From Bacteroidota bacterium (GTDB lineage: Bacteria > Bacteroidota > Bacteroidia > Sphingobacteriales > Sphingobacteriaceae): a stretch of DNA of 59,366 nucleotides. Below the pieces are notes generated by a model that saw only the letters and a program-made list of their open reading frames with translations, had not been told where the DNA came from and searched no databases. The stretch lies in the NCBI GenBank assembly GCA_021794195.1, contig JAJYRG010000004.1:1-59366 (forward strand). The letters run 5' to 3'. Of this stretch, positions 18,359 through 28,289 are shown piece by piece; positions within the stretch are counted from its first letter, which is position 1; the number at the start of each line of letters is the position of its first letter. The position numbers were made by a program, and so were the translations under genes.

Positions 18359-19336
18359 ATGGCTGAAGAAAGAACTTCCCTTTTTCAAAAAATAAAAGAT
18401 TTCGGTAAACTCATTGTAGATGCTGTAAAAAGCTTCTTGGATGATGGGTGTATGCGCATGAGCGCCTCTTTGGCTTATTATACCGTTTTTTCTATAGGAC
18501 CGTTGATTATCATCTTAATTTGGGGACTGGGTTTTTTCTATGAACACAGTCTAGCCGTATCCGGAGACGCGCGAAATCAGGTCATGGACGAACTGACAGC
18601 AATCTTTGGAGTAGAAATAAGCAATCTGTTGGAATCAGCTATTCAAAAAATCTCTTTAGACAGTAAATCGAGTATAGGAATACTCATAGGTATAGGCACT
18701 CTTATAGCCACATCAACGACCATATTTATCGATATCCAAAAATCTTTAAATGAAATCTGGCGTATCAAACCTAAACCGAAAAAAGGCTGGTTAAAAATGA
18801 TTATTGATAGAGTCATTTCTTTTTCGATGATCTTGGGTTTAAGCTTTTTATTAATGGCTTCTCTTGTGCTCAGTTCTCTGCTTGGAGCCTTGACGGGATA
18901 TATCGAACAATATTTGGATTTCCTGAATCTCGGCTTAGTATCTTTAATCAATACAGGCATTACATTCATTGTTATTACTACTTTGTTTGGCGGCATATAC
19001 GCCTTTTTGCCTGACGCAAAAATCCAGTTTAAAAATATTTTTGGAGGTGCTCTATTTACCGCTCTTCTTTTTATGGGTGGCAAGTATCTGATTTCGCTTT
19101 ATCTTATGAATAATGCTACTGCCAGTGCATATGGAGCAGCCGGTTCCATTATTGCTTTGCTGGCTTGGGTATACTATTCAGCCGCAATACTATATTTTGG
19201 AGCAGAATTTACAAAACAATACGCTATCCGCTACGGCGAAAAAATAGAACCCGCTTCATTTGCTGTTCTCGTCAAGCAAACTGAGTTAGAAGAACCTGGA
19301 GAACCACTCGGCCCGGAAAATCTGAAAGAAAAGTAG
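18359..19336 (+). CDS. YihY/BrkB-family inner-membrane protein
   Basis: A 325-residue polytopic protein. Family features are SASLAYYTVFSIGPLIII near the first helix, repeated hydrophobic helices, and the AYGAAGSIIALLAWVYYSA segment near the C-terminus. The tail is acidic and cytoplasmic. The old label 'ribonuclease BN' for this family is wrong; the function is unsettled, with transport or envelope roles proposed. It follows the acyl-CoA synthetase by 5 bp, which may hint at a lipid-linked role. Confidence 0.9.
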   Translation: MAEERTSLFQKIKDFGKLIVDAVKSFLDDGCMRMSASLAYYTVFSIGPLIIILIWGLGFFYEHSLAVSGDARNQVMDELTAIFGVEISNLLESAIQKISLDSKSSIGILIGIGTLIATSTTIFIDIQKSLNEIWRIKPKPKKGWLKMIIDRVISFSMILGLSFLLMASLVLSSLLGALTGYIEQYLDFLNLGLVSLINTGITFIVITTLFGGIYAFLPDAKIQFKNIFGGALFTALLFMGGKYLISLYLMNNATASAYGAAGSIIALLAWVYYSAAILYFGAEFTKQYAIRYGEKIEPASFAVLVKQTELEEPGEPLGPENLKEK

Positions 19337-19402
19337 AAAAACACATTCTCCTGTATTTCAGCCCCCCTGTCCCTACCGAGAGGGGGTTCACTTCCAGATT
19401 TT

Positions 19403-22123
19403 TTAATTCACCTCATACCTATATACTTTTCTGCCTACATTTCCTAACTCATCTATCCCTTCCACTACTACTTTGTACTTTCCATTTCCATCCCCATTAT
19501 AAAAGTTCAATGTTGTCTCCTCATCTCCTACTGTCTTTACATGGGGGTTCCAATAAATTGTAGTACGATAGTCATTTGTATTCCGGCTTTCCTGGGTCTC
19601 ATATTTAGGAATATAAAATTTTCTTTCCTTGACATATCCCAGCGGGTACATGTCGATAACATTAGACTTTGGCAACATGCTTTCTATTTCAGCCAAAGAC
19701 ATACGAGGTTGATCGTTGCTTTCTTTTTTATGGGTCATGATAGATATTACACCATCATTTTGGTAAAGACGACTCACAGTCCCTAAATCATCTTTCAAGA
19801 AGATTTCAATAGCAGCGACTTCTTCCGGTCGTACCGAACTCAGAGAGTGTTCGTCCACCGGCATCCCATCTAAAAAAATCTGTGCTGGCACCCGGCTTCC
19901 CTGATTATAATTACGTGAAACGTAATATTTTAAAGTTTGGTTATCATAGGTAATCCCTGTCAGCATACTAGCCAGACAAATAGAAAGATCATTACATCCT
20001 GACAACCGATCTCCTTCAATTCTATGCTCAGGCATAGACAATCCAGATAAAGCTGAAAACTCTCTACTGCTTACTTTCGGGGTAGTTTGCCCGGTTACCA
20101 CTACTTCGTCAATCAATATAGATGTACGAAACTCCTTTTTACTATTGGACAGGTATGTGTTTAAGTTTTGATCTAAATTTGGAATACTGTTGCTCGCATA
20201 GGGATTTGCTTCATCTACATCTGGGAAATAAGTAGGATCCATATTAATCACCAGATCCCTATAATTATCATTTCCCCGCGCATTAATTGTCACTTTTGCA
20301 GAGTCTGGAAAGTTCAAATTTTGAAAGACAAACCTACCGGAAGCGTCAGTATAAGTATCTTGTTTAATTCCTGCTTCTCTAACCGTCAAAAACAAACCTC
20401 CGTCCGGCATAGGCCTTCCAGAAGTATTCCGTAAGATTCCTGTCAGGTTAATCCCCTGCTCTGGCAAGAAATCCACTTGGGGATACTTACTTGCCAATAA
20501 ATCTTCATATTCAAACCTTCTAAAACCCTGCGTCAATAATAAAGCATCCAAGGCTTCCTTTCGGTTTTCATTTTCCGGATTAAAATAATAATTCGGCTTT
20601 TCCACATAACCGGTCAAATCAGAAGTTAAAAGCATGTTACTGACAATAGACAAGTCTTGATCATCATCGTACGGTACTTTTGTTTCATCTATAACGGATA
20701 CTGAATATCTTCCTTTTACAGTATCTGTTTCATTTTCAATTTTTACAGCTAATTCTATTGCTTCCTTTTGTGCATAATTTTTTTTATCGCTGCTTATCTG
20801 AATATCCAATAGTTCTTCCGAATCTAAATAAGCCAAACGCTCACTGACAAGCGTGCCATCAGGTTGCATCAGAGAAAGCTGTATTATACCATTCGGCAAC
20901 TCAGCTTTAGGTATATTGATCAAAATAGAGTTGTTTTTGATCGCGGCCCGAGCTGCATAAACCAAACGGCCATTGAGCTGAGCCAATATGTAGTAAGGTT
21001 GGTCTTTTATTTTTTCGAAATATTTGTCATTGGTCACAATAGCTGCCTGCAAGTTTTCTTCATCTTGCGTATGCGCAATAATATTCACTGATTCTTCCAC
21101 TACATCCGGCAGCGGATAGCTTTTTTCCTCTCCGTTCTCAAAACGTACATTCGCCTTGTATTTTTCACCTTCTACAGGCAAAAATTCTACATAGCCCATT
21201 CCCATTCCTAGATCAGAAAATTCTGCTACAGAATTATTCTTTTTGTCCACTATCTCCCCTTCTACACTAAGTCCTTTACCATCTATTCCTATAGCTTTAA
21301 AAGCAACCTTTTTTGTAACCCCTGCAATGAGATCCCCTCCTTCCGGAAAAAACTGTACATCCGCATCCCAAAGTGCATTTCGCAAAGAAAAATAGCTTTG
21401 TTGTGAGGTTCCTCCTTTCTCACCTTCTACAGTTACTTTTAATCTTCCTTTGTTTAATAGCTCTTCATCTTTTATATCAAAAGCAATATCCACACGCCCC
21501 ATATCGTCAGTTCTCGATCTCCCTTTTTCAAAAGGATCCCAACCATCTGTTGCCTGCCAATCTATCCTTTTCCTTCCTAATGGCTTCCCTTCGGCATCTT
21601 TTAATGTAATATGCGCTACAGTTTTTGTACCTTTCGGTGTATATTCGATATGCGTACTCAGCTTTTTATTTATAGCATCTCCGATGGGTACAATTTTATT
21701 GAAGAAATAGTCCTTACTAAAATTGGTCATCCATTTGGTATACGCCCTGAACCGGTAATTATCTTGAGAAACGTACGAAGGATCCAAAACCCAATAACCA
21801 TTCCCAACACCATCTTTCAGCGGAATTCTCAACGTTTGTATTAACGAGTCGCGGCTATTAAAAATCTCTACATACGTTATTTTACTAGGTTCATACGGCA
21901 AGAAATTATGAGAAAGAAAGCTATTAAACCACAGCGTATCCCCCACAGCGTAATAAGGCTTATCAAAATGTAAGTGTACCTTTTCAACAGGGTAAACTTC
22001 AAAAAAGTTCTGTACTCTATTTACTACTGTATCTATCGGTATCACCGGTTTTTGCTGAGCATGGAGGGTAGAACCCAGCAATAAAAAAAATATAAAGGTA
22101 AAGATTGACTTTCTCATTTTCAT
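19403..22123 (-). CDS. Exported MG2/carboxypeptidase-regulatory/TonB-plug-like protein without barrel
   Basis: A 906-residue exported protein. It has a signal peptide (FTFIFFLLLGSTLHAQ). A macroglobulin-like MG2 domain begins at about residue 50 (KVHLHFDKPYYAVGDTLWF). A carboxypeptidase-regulatory beta-sandwich lies near 560-625 (GRPMPDGGLFLTV, then DASGRFVFQNLNF). A TonB-receptor plug-like domain lies near 690-810 (QIFLDGMPVDEHSLS, then EVAAIEIFLKDD). No transmembrane barrel follows. Such proteins are widespread in Bacteroidota, often in several copies, and their role is unknown. Attachment to the outer membrane or a partner barrel is inference. Confidence 0.8.
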   Translation of the reverse strand: MKMRKSIFTFIFFLLLGSTLHAQQKPVIPIDTVVNRVQNFFEVYPVEKVHLHFDKPYYAVGDTLWFNSFLSHNFLPYEPSKITYVEIFNSRDSLIQTLRIPLKDGVGNGYWVLDPSYVSQDNYRFRAYTKWMTNFSKDYFFNKIVPIGDAINKKLSTHIEYTPKGTKTVAHITLKDAEGKPLGRKRIDWQATDGWDPFEKGRSRTDDMGRVDIAFDIKDEELLNKGRLKVTVEGEKGGTSQQSYFSLRNALWDADVQFFPEGGDLIAGVTKKVAFKAIGIDGKGLSVEGEIVDKKNNSVAEFSDLGMGMGYVEFLPVEGEKYKANVRFENGEEKSYPLPDVVEESVNIIAHTQDEENLQAAIVTNDKYFEKIKDQPYYILAQLNGRLVYAARAAIKNNSILINIPKAELPNGIIQLSLMQPDGTLVSERLAYLDSEELLDIQISSDKKNYAQKEAIELAVKIENETDTVKGRYSVSVIDETKVPYDDDQDLSIVSNMLLTSDLTGYVEKPNYYFNPENENRKEALDALLLTQGFRRFEYEDLLASKYPQVDFLPEQGINLTGILRNTSGRPMPDGGLFLTVREAGIKQDTYTDASGRFVFQNLNFPDSAKVTINARGNDNYRDLVINMDPTYFPDVDEANPYASNSIPNLDQNLNTYLSNSKKEFRTSILIDEVVVTGQTTPKVSSREFSALSGLSMPEHRIEGDRLSGCNDLSICLASMLTGITYDNQTLKYYVSRNYNQGSRVPAQIFLDGMPVDEHSLSSVRPEEVAAIEIFLKDDLGTVSRLYQNDGVISIMTHKKESNDQPRMSLAEIESMLPKSNVIDMYPLGYVKERKFYIPKYETQESRNTNDYRTTIYWNPHVKTVGDEETTLNFYNGDGNGKYKVVVEGIDELGNVGRKVYRYEVN

Positions 22124-22225
22124 AGTGTCGTTTTCGGAAGGATAAATATATCTATTTTAATCTATTTGTAGAAAAGAATCCCAGAATTCCCTCATTATCT
22201 TTTAAAGATGGGAGATAAAAAGCAT

Positions 22226-23140
22226 TTAAGGATAAAAAACACCTTTTAATATAGCTTGCCAAATAGCCGTTGTAAGCATCCCTATGACAATACCTATACC
22301 GATAATAAGATTGATCAATTTCGTATTCAATCCGTATTGTTCGGCGATAATACCGCTTGAAACTAATGTAGGCATTCCAGCTTCCAATACAGTCACACTT
22401 CCAATATCTCCTTTGATATTTATACTTAAAGCCAATATAAAAATCAATAAAGGGGCTACTAAAAGTTTGTAAAAAACAGTCATGGATATTTGTGAAAACT
22501 GTTTTTGCCATCCTTGAAAGCGCATTTGCAATCCGATAGAAAATAAAGCTAAGGGGCTTAAAGTAGCCACAAACATATCGAACAAGGGGTCAGCCAGACT
22601 AAAATTAATAAAAGGAGAAAGGCTCAAAACAAGTATACAAGCGATTAAAGGGGGAAAAGCAAAAAGCTTTCTCAAGACAATTTTCGGATGAGCATTTGCT
22701 CCTTGTTCTTTAGCTTTAAGCGCACTGATAATGCCTGCGGTTGACAAAATAATAAAAGAACTTTGGTCACATATCATTGCAATCCCCAGATTTTCTTCTC
22801 CAAAATAAGCTGCTACTAAGGGAAAACCGATAAAAGAAGTATTGCTATAGCCCGAAGCTAATTCAAAAGTACTGCGCGTCCGCTGTCTATAGCCTTTAAG
22901 CTGTGAAAGAAACTTTGCAAAAATCCAACCACCAGCCCATACAATACACATGGCTACAACAGGGAAAAGCATTTCCGCATGCCAATCTATTTTCGGAAGG
23001 TATTTAAAAGAGACAGCAGGCAATGCCAAATAAATAAGCCAGGCATTTATTCCTTTGTGAGCATCTCCTGGAACGACATTGTATTTACGAAATAGCATTC
23101 CAAAAAGGACACATAGGATGATCATCACAAAGTTAACCAT
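22226..23140 (-). CDS. AEC-family (auxin efflux carrier-like) permease
   Basis: A 304-residue inner-membrane transporter with about ten helices arranged as two halves. Family features include the SGYSNTSFIGFPLV segment in the first half, with its Asn and Pro break, and the matching break in the second (VLEAGMPTLVSSGIIAEQYG). AEC carriers export or exchange organic anions such as malate; the substrate here is unknown. It lies downstream of the TlpA-like gene on the same strand with a 103 bp gap. Confidence 0.88.
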   Translation of the reverse strand: MVNFVMIILCVLFGMLFRKYNVVPGDAHKGINAWLIYLALPAVSFKYLPKIDWHAEMLFPVVAMCIVWAGGWIFAKFLSQLKGYRQRTRSTFELASGYSNTSFIGFPLVAAYFGEENLGIAMICDQSSFIILSTAGIISALKAKEQGANAHPKIVLRKLFAFPPLIACILVLSLSPFINFSLADPLFDMFVATLSPLALFSIGLQMRFQGWQKQFSQISMTVFYKLLVAPLLIFILALSINIKGDIGSVTVLEAGMPTLVSSGIIAEQYGLNTKLINLIIGIGIVIGMLTTAIWQAILKGVFYP

Positions 23141-23243
23141 CTGTTTATTTATTCTATTTTCAGGATTATTGAATTAATTTACCAAAACTACGAAGAATAA
23201 TCTCTATACAGAAGACGCGAGTCTGCATCTCTTATTCCATAAG

Positions 23244-23930
23244 CTACTCTGAAAGTTCAAGCAACCCTTTTAATTTGGTTCTGAGTTGCTCCCCATAGAT
23301 ATTCCTTGCTACTATTTTTCCTTCGGAATCGATAAGCAAGTTTTGCGGAAGGGTGCGAATACCATACACTTGCCGCGCCGCATTATTCATGCCTTGCAGA
23401 TCAGAAATATGGATCCAAGGCATTTCATTTTCTTTGATGGCTCGCACCCACTCCTCATATTCTTGATCAAATGAAACTGTTAATATTTCAAAGCCATCCT
23501 CTCTATATTCATCATATAGGGTTTTGAGTTGAGGCAGCTCTTCTTTGCATTTTTGACACCAACTTGCCCAAAATTGTAAAAACACATATTTTCCTTTTAG
23601 ATCCATCAAAGAAACAGGGTTTCCTTCCGGATCAAATTGAGTCAGTCCTTTTGCTGTTTTACCCACTGAAGCATCTGCCAAGGCTTTTAAGTATTGCTTA
23701 AAAAACTTCCCTTCTCTTGAACGCTTTACCTTTCGACTCATTTTTTTATATAAGTCGTTTAATTCGTGATAATCTGGATCTTGCCCGCCAATCCGTTCAA
23801 TTGTTCTTAACGAATTTACATCATCTTTATTTTTAAGAACTTGGGCTATCAGCTCCTCTTTTGTCTGCGCTTTTAAAGTTCCACTCCCCAAAAGGAGAAA
23901 GAGGAAAAAGAATAAAACGATGTTTTTCAT
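23244..23930 (-). CDS. Exported TlpA-like thiol-disulfide oxidoreductase
   Basis: A 228-residue periplasmic thioredoxin-fold protein. It has a signal peptide (IVLFFFLFLLLGSGTLKAQ), a helical N-terminal extension of about 70 residues, then a thioredoxin domain with WCQKC (Cys125, Cys128) and the cis-Pro loop RTLPQNLLID. The Bacteroidota N-terminal extension is common in this group. Likely roles are reduction of apocytochromes or other periplasmic disulfides. No cytochrome maturation genes are nearby. Confidence 0.88.
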   Translation of the reverse strand: MKNIVLFFFLFLLLGSGTLKAQTKEELIAQVLKNKDDVNSLRTIERIGGQDPDYHELNDLYKKMSRKVKRSREGKFFKQYLKALADASVGKTAKGLTQFDPEGNPVSLMDLKGKYVFLQFWASWCQKCKEELPQLKTLYDEYREDGFEILTVSFDQEYEEWVRAIKENEMPWIHISDLQGMNNAARQVYGIRTLPQNLLIDSEGKIVARNIYGEQLRTKLKGLLELSE

Positions 23931-24064
23931 AACTCTCTGATTCTATAGAGTAAAGATAGAAATAATCTATCAACGTAGGTAATATTTTCATTTGAAGAAA
24001 TGCATTATATATTAATTCCGAAGTCTTTTTGCTTTTATCTAAATGCTTTTTTACCTCTTTAAAC

Positions 24065-24097
24065 TTTCAAAAAAAACTATAAAAATTTGTAACTTTG
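24065..24097 (+). promoter_or_regulatory. Promoter of the NagB-PIG-L gene
   Basis: TAACTTTG at 24090-24097 is an exact -7 match. TTTC at 24065-24068 gives a one-mismatch -33 box with a 21 bp spacer. The predicted start near 24101-24104 leaves a 5' leader of about 20-25 nt before the ATG at 24125. Confidence 0.55.
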
Positions 24098-24124
24098 TGA
24101 TTCACTTTAAATTAACAGATATAA

Positions 24125-26053
24125 ATGGCAAAAAGATTAAATCTACTCGAGGAAACTCGATTTGAGAAAGTTCCTGTAAAGGTTTATAAAAATGCAAACG
24201 AGGCTTCTCTAGATGTTGCTAACCGTATTTCACGCTTGATCCGTGAGAAAGCAGATAAAAATGAGACCGCTGTATTAGGTTTAGCTACTGGATCTACTCC
24301 CATTAAAGTGTACGAAGAGTTGGTACGCCAACATCGTGAGGAGAATTTAAGCTTCCAGAATGTGGTCACTTTTAATTTGGATGAATATTATCCTATGAAA
24401 CCTGAAGCGGATCAAAGTTATGTGACTTTTATGAACAAAAACTTGTTTGATCTTGTAGATATCAAACGGGAAAACATAAATATTCCTGATGGAACAATAG
24501 CTCTTGAAGATGTAGAGGATTATTGTATAGAATACGAACACAAAATCTCCTCTTATGGCGGCATCGATATTCAACTCTTAGGTATCGGACGTACAGGGCA
24601 CATCGGTTTCAATGAACCTGGCTCAGCACCGAATTCTGGTACCCGAATGATCATTTTAGATGAGCTAACCCGCCGGGATGCATCTCGGAATTTTGGTGGA
24701 AAAGAAAATGTTCCTACCAAAGCGATCACTATGGGGGTGGGAAGTATTTTCAAAGCCAAGGAGATTATTCTGATGGCTTGGAACGAAACAAAAGCTGAAA
24801 TTGTACAAAAAGCAGTAGAAGGAGAGATTTCTTCTGATATTCCGGCAACCTTCTTGCAGTTAGCAGACTCTGCAGAGTTTATCCTGGATGAAGAAGCTGC
24901 TTCCTTATTGACAAGATTTGATCTTCCCTGGCTTACCAAAGAAGTAAAGTGGACCGATTCATTGATAAAAAAAGCAGTAGTTTGGCTTTCTTTAAAATTA
25001 AATAAAGCTATTTTAAAGCTAACTGACGATGATTATAACAACAATGGAATGACTCAGCTCGTGGCAGAAAGAGGTCCGGCATATAACATCAACATCAAAA
25101 TATTTAATGAATTACAACGTACCATTACAGGTTGGCCGGGAGGAAAGCCAAATGTAGATGACAGTAATAGGCCAGAAAGAGCAGAACCCGGTAAAAAAAA
25201 GGCGTTAATATTTAGTCCCCATCCCGATGATGATGTAATCTCTATGGGAGGAACTTTTATCCGATTAGCCGACCAAGGACATGAAGTACATGTCGCTTAT
25301 CAAACTTCAGGGAATACAGCTGTGTGGGATGATGACGTACTACGCTACTTAGAGTTTGTAAAAGATTTCAATGCCGCCATAGACAAAAATGCAGCGGACA
25401 TTGACAAAATTTATACAGAAACTAAAGAAAGGTTCAAAACAAAAGCACCGAATCAAGCCGACTCTGAAATTGTTAGAAAAATTAAAGGACTTATACGCAA
25501 AGGAGAAGCGATCGCCGGAGCTCGCTTTGTAGGATTGCCCGATGAACGAATCCACTTTCAAAACCTCCCTTTTTATGACAGAAACAAATTCAACAAAAAC
25601 GTTTCACATGAAGATGATATACAACAAACTATGGAATTACTGAACGCTGTAAAACCCCATCAGGTATTTGCAGCCGGTGATTTTGCTGATCCACATGGAA
25701 CTCATATGGTTTGTTTCGAAATCGTATTGGAGGCATTGAAAAGACTACGGAAAACGGAAGAATGGACAAAAGACTGCTGGCTATGGTTATATAGAGGGGC
25801 TTGGCATGAATACCCTATCCATGAAGTAGAAATGGCGGTTCCTTTATCCCCACAAGAAGTAGAACGCAAAAGGTTAGCTATTTTCAAACACCAATCTCAA
25901 AAAGATGTTCCGGTTTTTCCGGGCGACGACCCCAGAGAGTTTTGGGTAAGAGCTGAAGATCGAACCAGTGAAACTGCAGGACTTTATCATAAATTAGGGT
26001 TGGCCGATTACGAAGCTATTGAAGCTTTCGTAAGATGGAAGTTTGAAGATTAA
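24125..26053 (+). CDS. nagB: Glucosamine-6-phosphate deaminase fused to PIG-L/LmbE deacetylase
   Basis: This is a 642-residue two-domain cytoplasmic enzyme. Residues 1-270 are NagB-type: LATGSTP at 53-59, catalytic D86 in FNLDEYY, and H159 and E164 in GRTGHIGFNEPGS. They convert glucosamine-6-phosphate to fructose-6-phosphate and ammonia. Residues about 355-640 are a PIG-L/LmbE zinc deacetylase with HPDDD at 366-370 and H524/H527 in DPHGTH. This long form is typical of Bacteroidota. No separate nagA is in the window, so the second domain could remove the acetyl group from GlcNAc-6-phosphate or a related substrate; this is inference. A strong terminator follows at 26075. Confidence 0.93.
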   Translation: MAKRLNLLEETRFEKVPVKVYKNANEASLDVANRISRLIREKADKNETAVLGLATGSTPIKVYEELVRQHREENLSFQNVVTFNLDEYYPMKPEADQSYVTFMNKNLFDLVDIKRENINIPDGTIALEDVEDYCIEYEHKISSYGGIDIQLLGIGRTGHIGFNEPGSAPNSGTRMIILDELTRRDASRNFGGKENVPTKAITMGVGSIFKAKEIILMAWNETKAEIVQKAVEGEISSDIPATFLQLADSAEFILDEEAASLLTRFDLPWLTKEVKWTDSLIKKAVVWLSLKLNKAILKLTDDDYNNNGMTQLVAERGPAYNINIKIFNELQRTITGWPGGKPNVDDSNRPERAEPGKKKALIFSPHPDDDVISMGGTFIRLADQGHEVHVAYQTSGNTAVWDDDVLRYLEFVKDFNAAIDKNAADIDKIYTETKERFKTKAPNQADSEIVRKIKGLIRKGEAIAGARFVGLPDERIHFQNLPFYDRNKFNKNVSHEDDIQQTMELLNAVKPHQVFAAGDFADPHGTHMVCFEIVLEALKRLRKTEEWTKDCWLWLYRGAWHEYPIHEVEMAVPLSPQEVERKRLAIFKHQSQKDVPVFPGDDPREFWVRAEDRTSETAGLYHKLGLADYEAIEAFVRWKFED

Positions 26054-26074
26054 GTTCACAGGATATATTAACAG

Positions 26075-26115
26075 AAAGCCCGATGTTTTTAAGATAAAAC
26101 ATCGGGCTTTTATTT
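26075..26115. terminator. Bidirectional intrinsic terminator between nagB and the holin-like gene
   Basis: AAAGCCCGATGTTTT (26075-26089) pairs perfectly over 15 bp with AAAACATCGGGCTTT (26096-26110) around a 6-nt loop. T-rich sequence follows on the plus strand. The A-rich left arm helps it act in the other direction for the convergent gene ending at 26132. Confidence 0.9.
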
Positions 26116-26131
26116 GTGGATAACGCGTTTT

Positions 26132-26476
26132 TTACCGATTCGTTATTCTTGAAAACAACATCTCAATAATGGCCACGACGATAGCAAAAATCATTGCTGT
26201 CCAAAAACTTGATACATTGAATTTATCACCCATTATGCTACTGGCGAGCATAACCATCAAAACTGTAATGATAAAAGAGACCAAACCAAGTGTCAAGATA
26301 TTAAGAGGGAAAGTGAAAAATCTTAAAATTCCACCTACAATAGAGTTAACGGCACCTATTACCAAGCCAGTTACCATAGCCCAAAAGAAGCTGGCGACTT
26401 CAACGCCGGGAATTATCCACGCTGAAATCGTAACCACGAGCCCTGTAATAATGAGATTAATTATGAAATACAACAT
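26132..26476 (-). CDS. Four-helix 'phage holin IV'-type membrane protein
   Basis: A 114-residue protein of four hydrophobic helices: IINLIITGLVVTISAWIIPG, then an SFFWAMVTGLVIGAVNSIVG helix, ILTLGLVSFIITVLMVMLAS, and a C-terminal helix after NVSSFWTAM. It matches the chromosomal family named after mycobacterial phage holins (Pfam Phage_holin_4_2 type). No lysis genes or other phage genes are nearby, so the name should not be read as function. It is probably a housekeeping envelope protein of unknown role. Confidence 0.85.
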   Translation of the reverse strand: MLYFIINLIITGLVVTISAWIIPGVEVASFFWAMVTGLVIGAVNSIVGGILRFFTFPLNILTLGLVSFIITVLMVMLASSIMGDKFNVSSFWTAMIFAIVVAIIEMLFSRITNR

Positions 26477-26741
26477 TTGATAGTAGTAGTTTATGAGTTT
26501 TTCATATAGGTATCAAAAAAAATGCCACACTTTAGTTTTTCTTCAATAAAAGAAAATTATTTTTTCATGCAGTCCTATTTCATAGGTTTATTTCACCTAC
26601 CTTCTGGTAACAAATCACTTAACCCGAAATTCAGATAGTAGATAAAAAATGTTTTATTTGTACCTCATTTTGCCATAATCTTTGTTAAATTGAGCGTAAT
26701 TATACTATTTCTAATATATAGAGCCAAGCTCTTAAAAATTA

Positions 26742-27944
26742 ATGTCGAAAAACATGTACAAAACATTAAAACCTGTATTAAAAGAAGAGATTCAAAAAAT
26801 AAAAGACGATGGTCTTTACAAAAAAGAAAGAATCATTACTTCTCCTCAAGGACCGGAAATAACTATAAAAACCGGAGAAACCGTTTTGAATTTTTGTGCA
26901 AACAACTATTTAGGTCTTTCCTCACATCCAAAAGTCATTGAAGCGGCTAAAAATGCTATAGACAGCCACGGGTATGGGATGTCTTCTGTGCGATTTATTT
27001 GCGGCACTCAAGACATACACCGAAAATTAGAAGAAAAAATTTCTAATTTTTTAGGGACAGAAGATACAATCCTATATGCAGCGGCTTTTGACGCTAACGG
27101 AGGAGTTTTCCAACCTTTATTCGGCCCTGATGATGCTATTATATCCGATGAACTGAACCATGCGTCTATTATTGATGGTGTACGGCTTTGTAAAGCAAAG
27201 CGCTTTCGCTATAAAAATTGCGACATGGAAGACCTTGAAAAACAACTGATAGCCGCCGAAGGCGCTAAACAAAAAATAATCGTAACAGATGGAGCTTTTT
27301 CTATGGACGGTTTGATTGCACCTCTTGACGAGATTTGTGATTTAGCTGATAAATATGAAGCTTTGGTTATGATCGATGAATCGCACTGTACTGGTTTTAT
27401 TGGCGAAAATGGAAAAGGTACACACGAACTATTTAATGTCATGGAAAGGGTAGACATTATCACCAGTACTTTGGGTAAAGCATTAGGCGGAGCATCCGGT
27501 GGGTTTACTTCCGGTAAGAAAGAAATCATCGAGATGCTAAGACAAAGATCAAGACCTTACTTATTTTCAAACACATTAGCTCCAGCTATAGTGGGCGCTT
27601 CGATAGCGGTCATAAACATGTTAAGTGACACCTCAGAACTTCGGGACAAGTTGAATGAGAACACGCGATATTTCCGTTCTAAAATGTCTGAATCCGGTTT
27701 TGATATTCCTGAAGGCGAACACCCTATTGTACCCGTTATGCTTTATGAAGCTCAACTGGCACAGGATTTCGCTGCCAAAATGTTGGATAATGGCATTTAC
27801 GTCATAGGTTTTTACTACCCTGTAGTTCCTCAGGAAAAAGCCCGTATCCGAGTCCAGCTTTCCGCCGCACACACAAAAGAACAGTTAGATAGAGCTATTG
27901 AAGCTTTTATCAAAGTCGGAAAAGAGTTGAAAGTAATTTCTTAA
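26742..27944 (+). CDS. kbl: Glycine C-acetyltransferase (2-amino-3-ketobutyrate CoA ligase)
   Basis: A 400-residue PLP enzyme of the alpha-oxoamine synthase family. It cleaves 2-amino-3-ketobutyrate with CoA to glycine and acetyl-CoA in threonine breakdown. The Schiff-base Lys246 lies in [14 protein letters not shown]. The PLP aspartate lies in [11 protein letters not shown], and the [10 protein letters not shown] segment near residue 48 is characteristic. Length and motifs favour Kbl over BioF or serine palmitoyltransferase. The usual partner tdh is not adjacent. ATGs at 26742 and 26754 are both possible. A perfect terminator follows. Confidence 0.9.
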   Translation: MSKNMYKTLKPVLKEEIQKIKDDGLYKKERIITSPQGPEITIKTGETVLNFCANNYLGLSSHPKVIEAAKNAIDSHGYGMSSVRFICGTQDIHRKLEEKISNFLGTEDTILYAAAFDANGGVFQPLFGPDDAIISDELNHASIIDGVRLCKAKRFRYKNCDMEDLEKQLIAAEGAKQKIIVTDGAFSMDGLIAPLDEICDLADKYEALVMIDESHCTGFIGENGKGTHELFNVMERVDIITSTLGKALGGASGGFTSGKKEIIEMLRQRSRPYLFSNTLAPAIVGASIAVINMLSDTSELRDKLNENTRYFRSKMSESGFDIPEGEHPIVPVMLYEAQLAQDFAAKMLDNGIYVIGFYYPVVPQEKARIRVQLSAAHTKEQLDRAIEAFIKVGKELKVIS

Positions 27945-28004
27945 AAGCATCGGCTTTATTCTTTTCAGTAAAAGGACAGCCCCTTTTTTGACAAAAACTA
28001 TATT

Positions 28005-28049
28005 TCCCAAAATTGAGAGATATGATTCTCTCAATTTTGGGATTTTTTA
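28005..28049 (+). terminator. Intrinsic terminator of kbl
   Basis: A 16-bp perfect stem joins TCCCAAAATTGAGAGA (28005-28020) and TCTCTCAATTTTGGGA (28027-28042) around a 6-nt loop. A run of six Ts follows. It lies about 60 bp after the kbl stop. Confidence 0.92.
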
Positions 28050-28289
28050 TATGCAGATCAACCTAATAACCTGATGTTTTGGGTTGATTTACAAGTGAAA
28101 ACCAACCCTCTTGCTGGCGTCTACTGACAAGATTATATGTCCCAAGAATACACTTCTTTACAGCGGTTGGTGGCAACAACGGACCGCAGGGATGAACCCA
28201 ATCTGTCCAGTTATAAAACTTAATCTCAAAATCTTTTACAAGGCACTTTTTTGAAGATTTGGTTAAATCGAAAGAAAGCATCACACAGT

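Noticed and set aside
19363..19386. CCCCCT/AGGGGG inverted repeat between the BrkB and plug-like genes
   Set aside because: Short arms, long loop and only two following Ts; not called as a terminator.
22152..22511. 119-codon frame overlapping the AEC transporter on the same strand
   Set aside because: It is a Tyr/Cys/Arg-rich reading of the transporter gene in another frame.
26132..26476. Prophage suggested by the holin-like name
   Set aside because: The family is chromosomal and no phage genes are nearby.
28063..28284. 73-codon minus-strand frame with GTG start
   Set aside because: Composition is not protein-like, no ribosome site, no family resemblance, and it lies in a terminator/repeat intergenic region.
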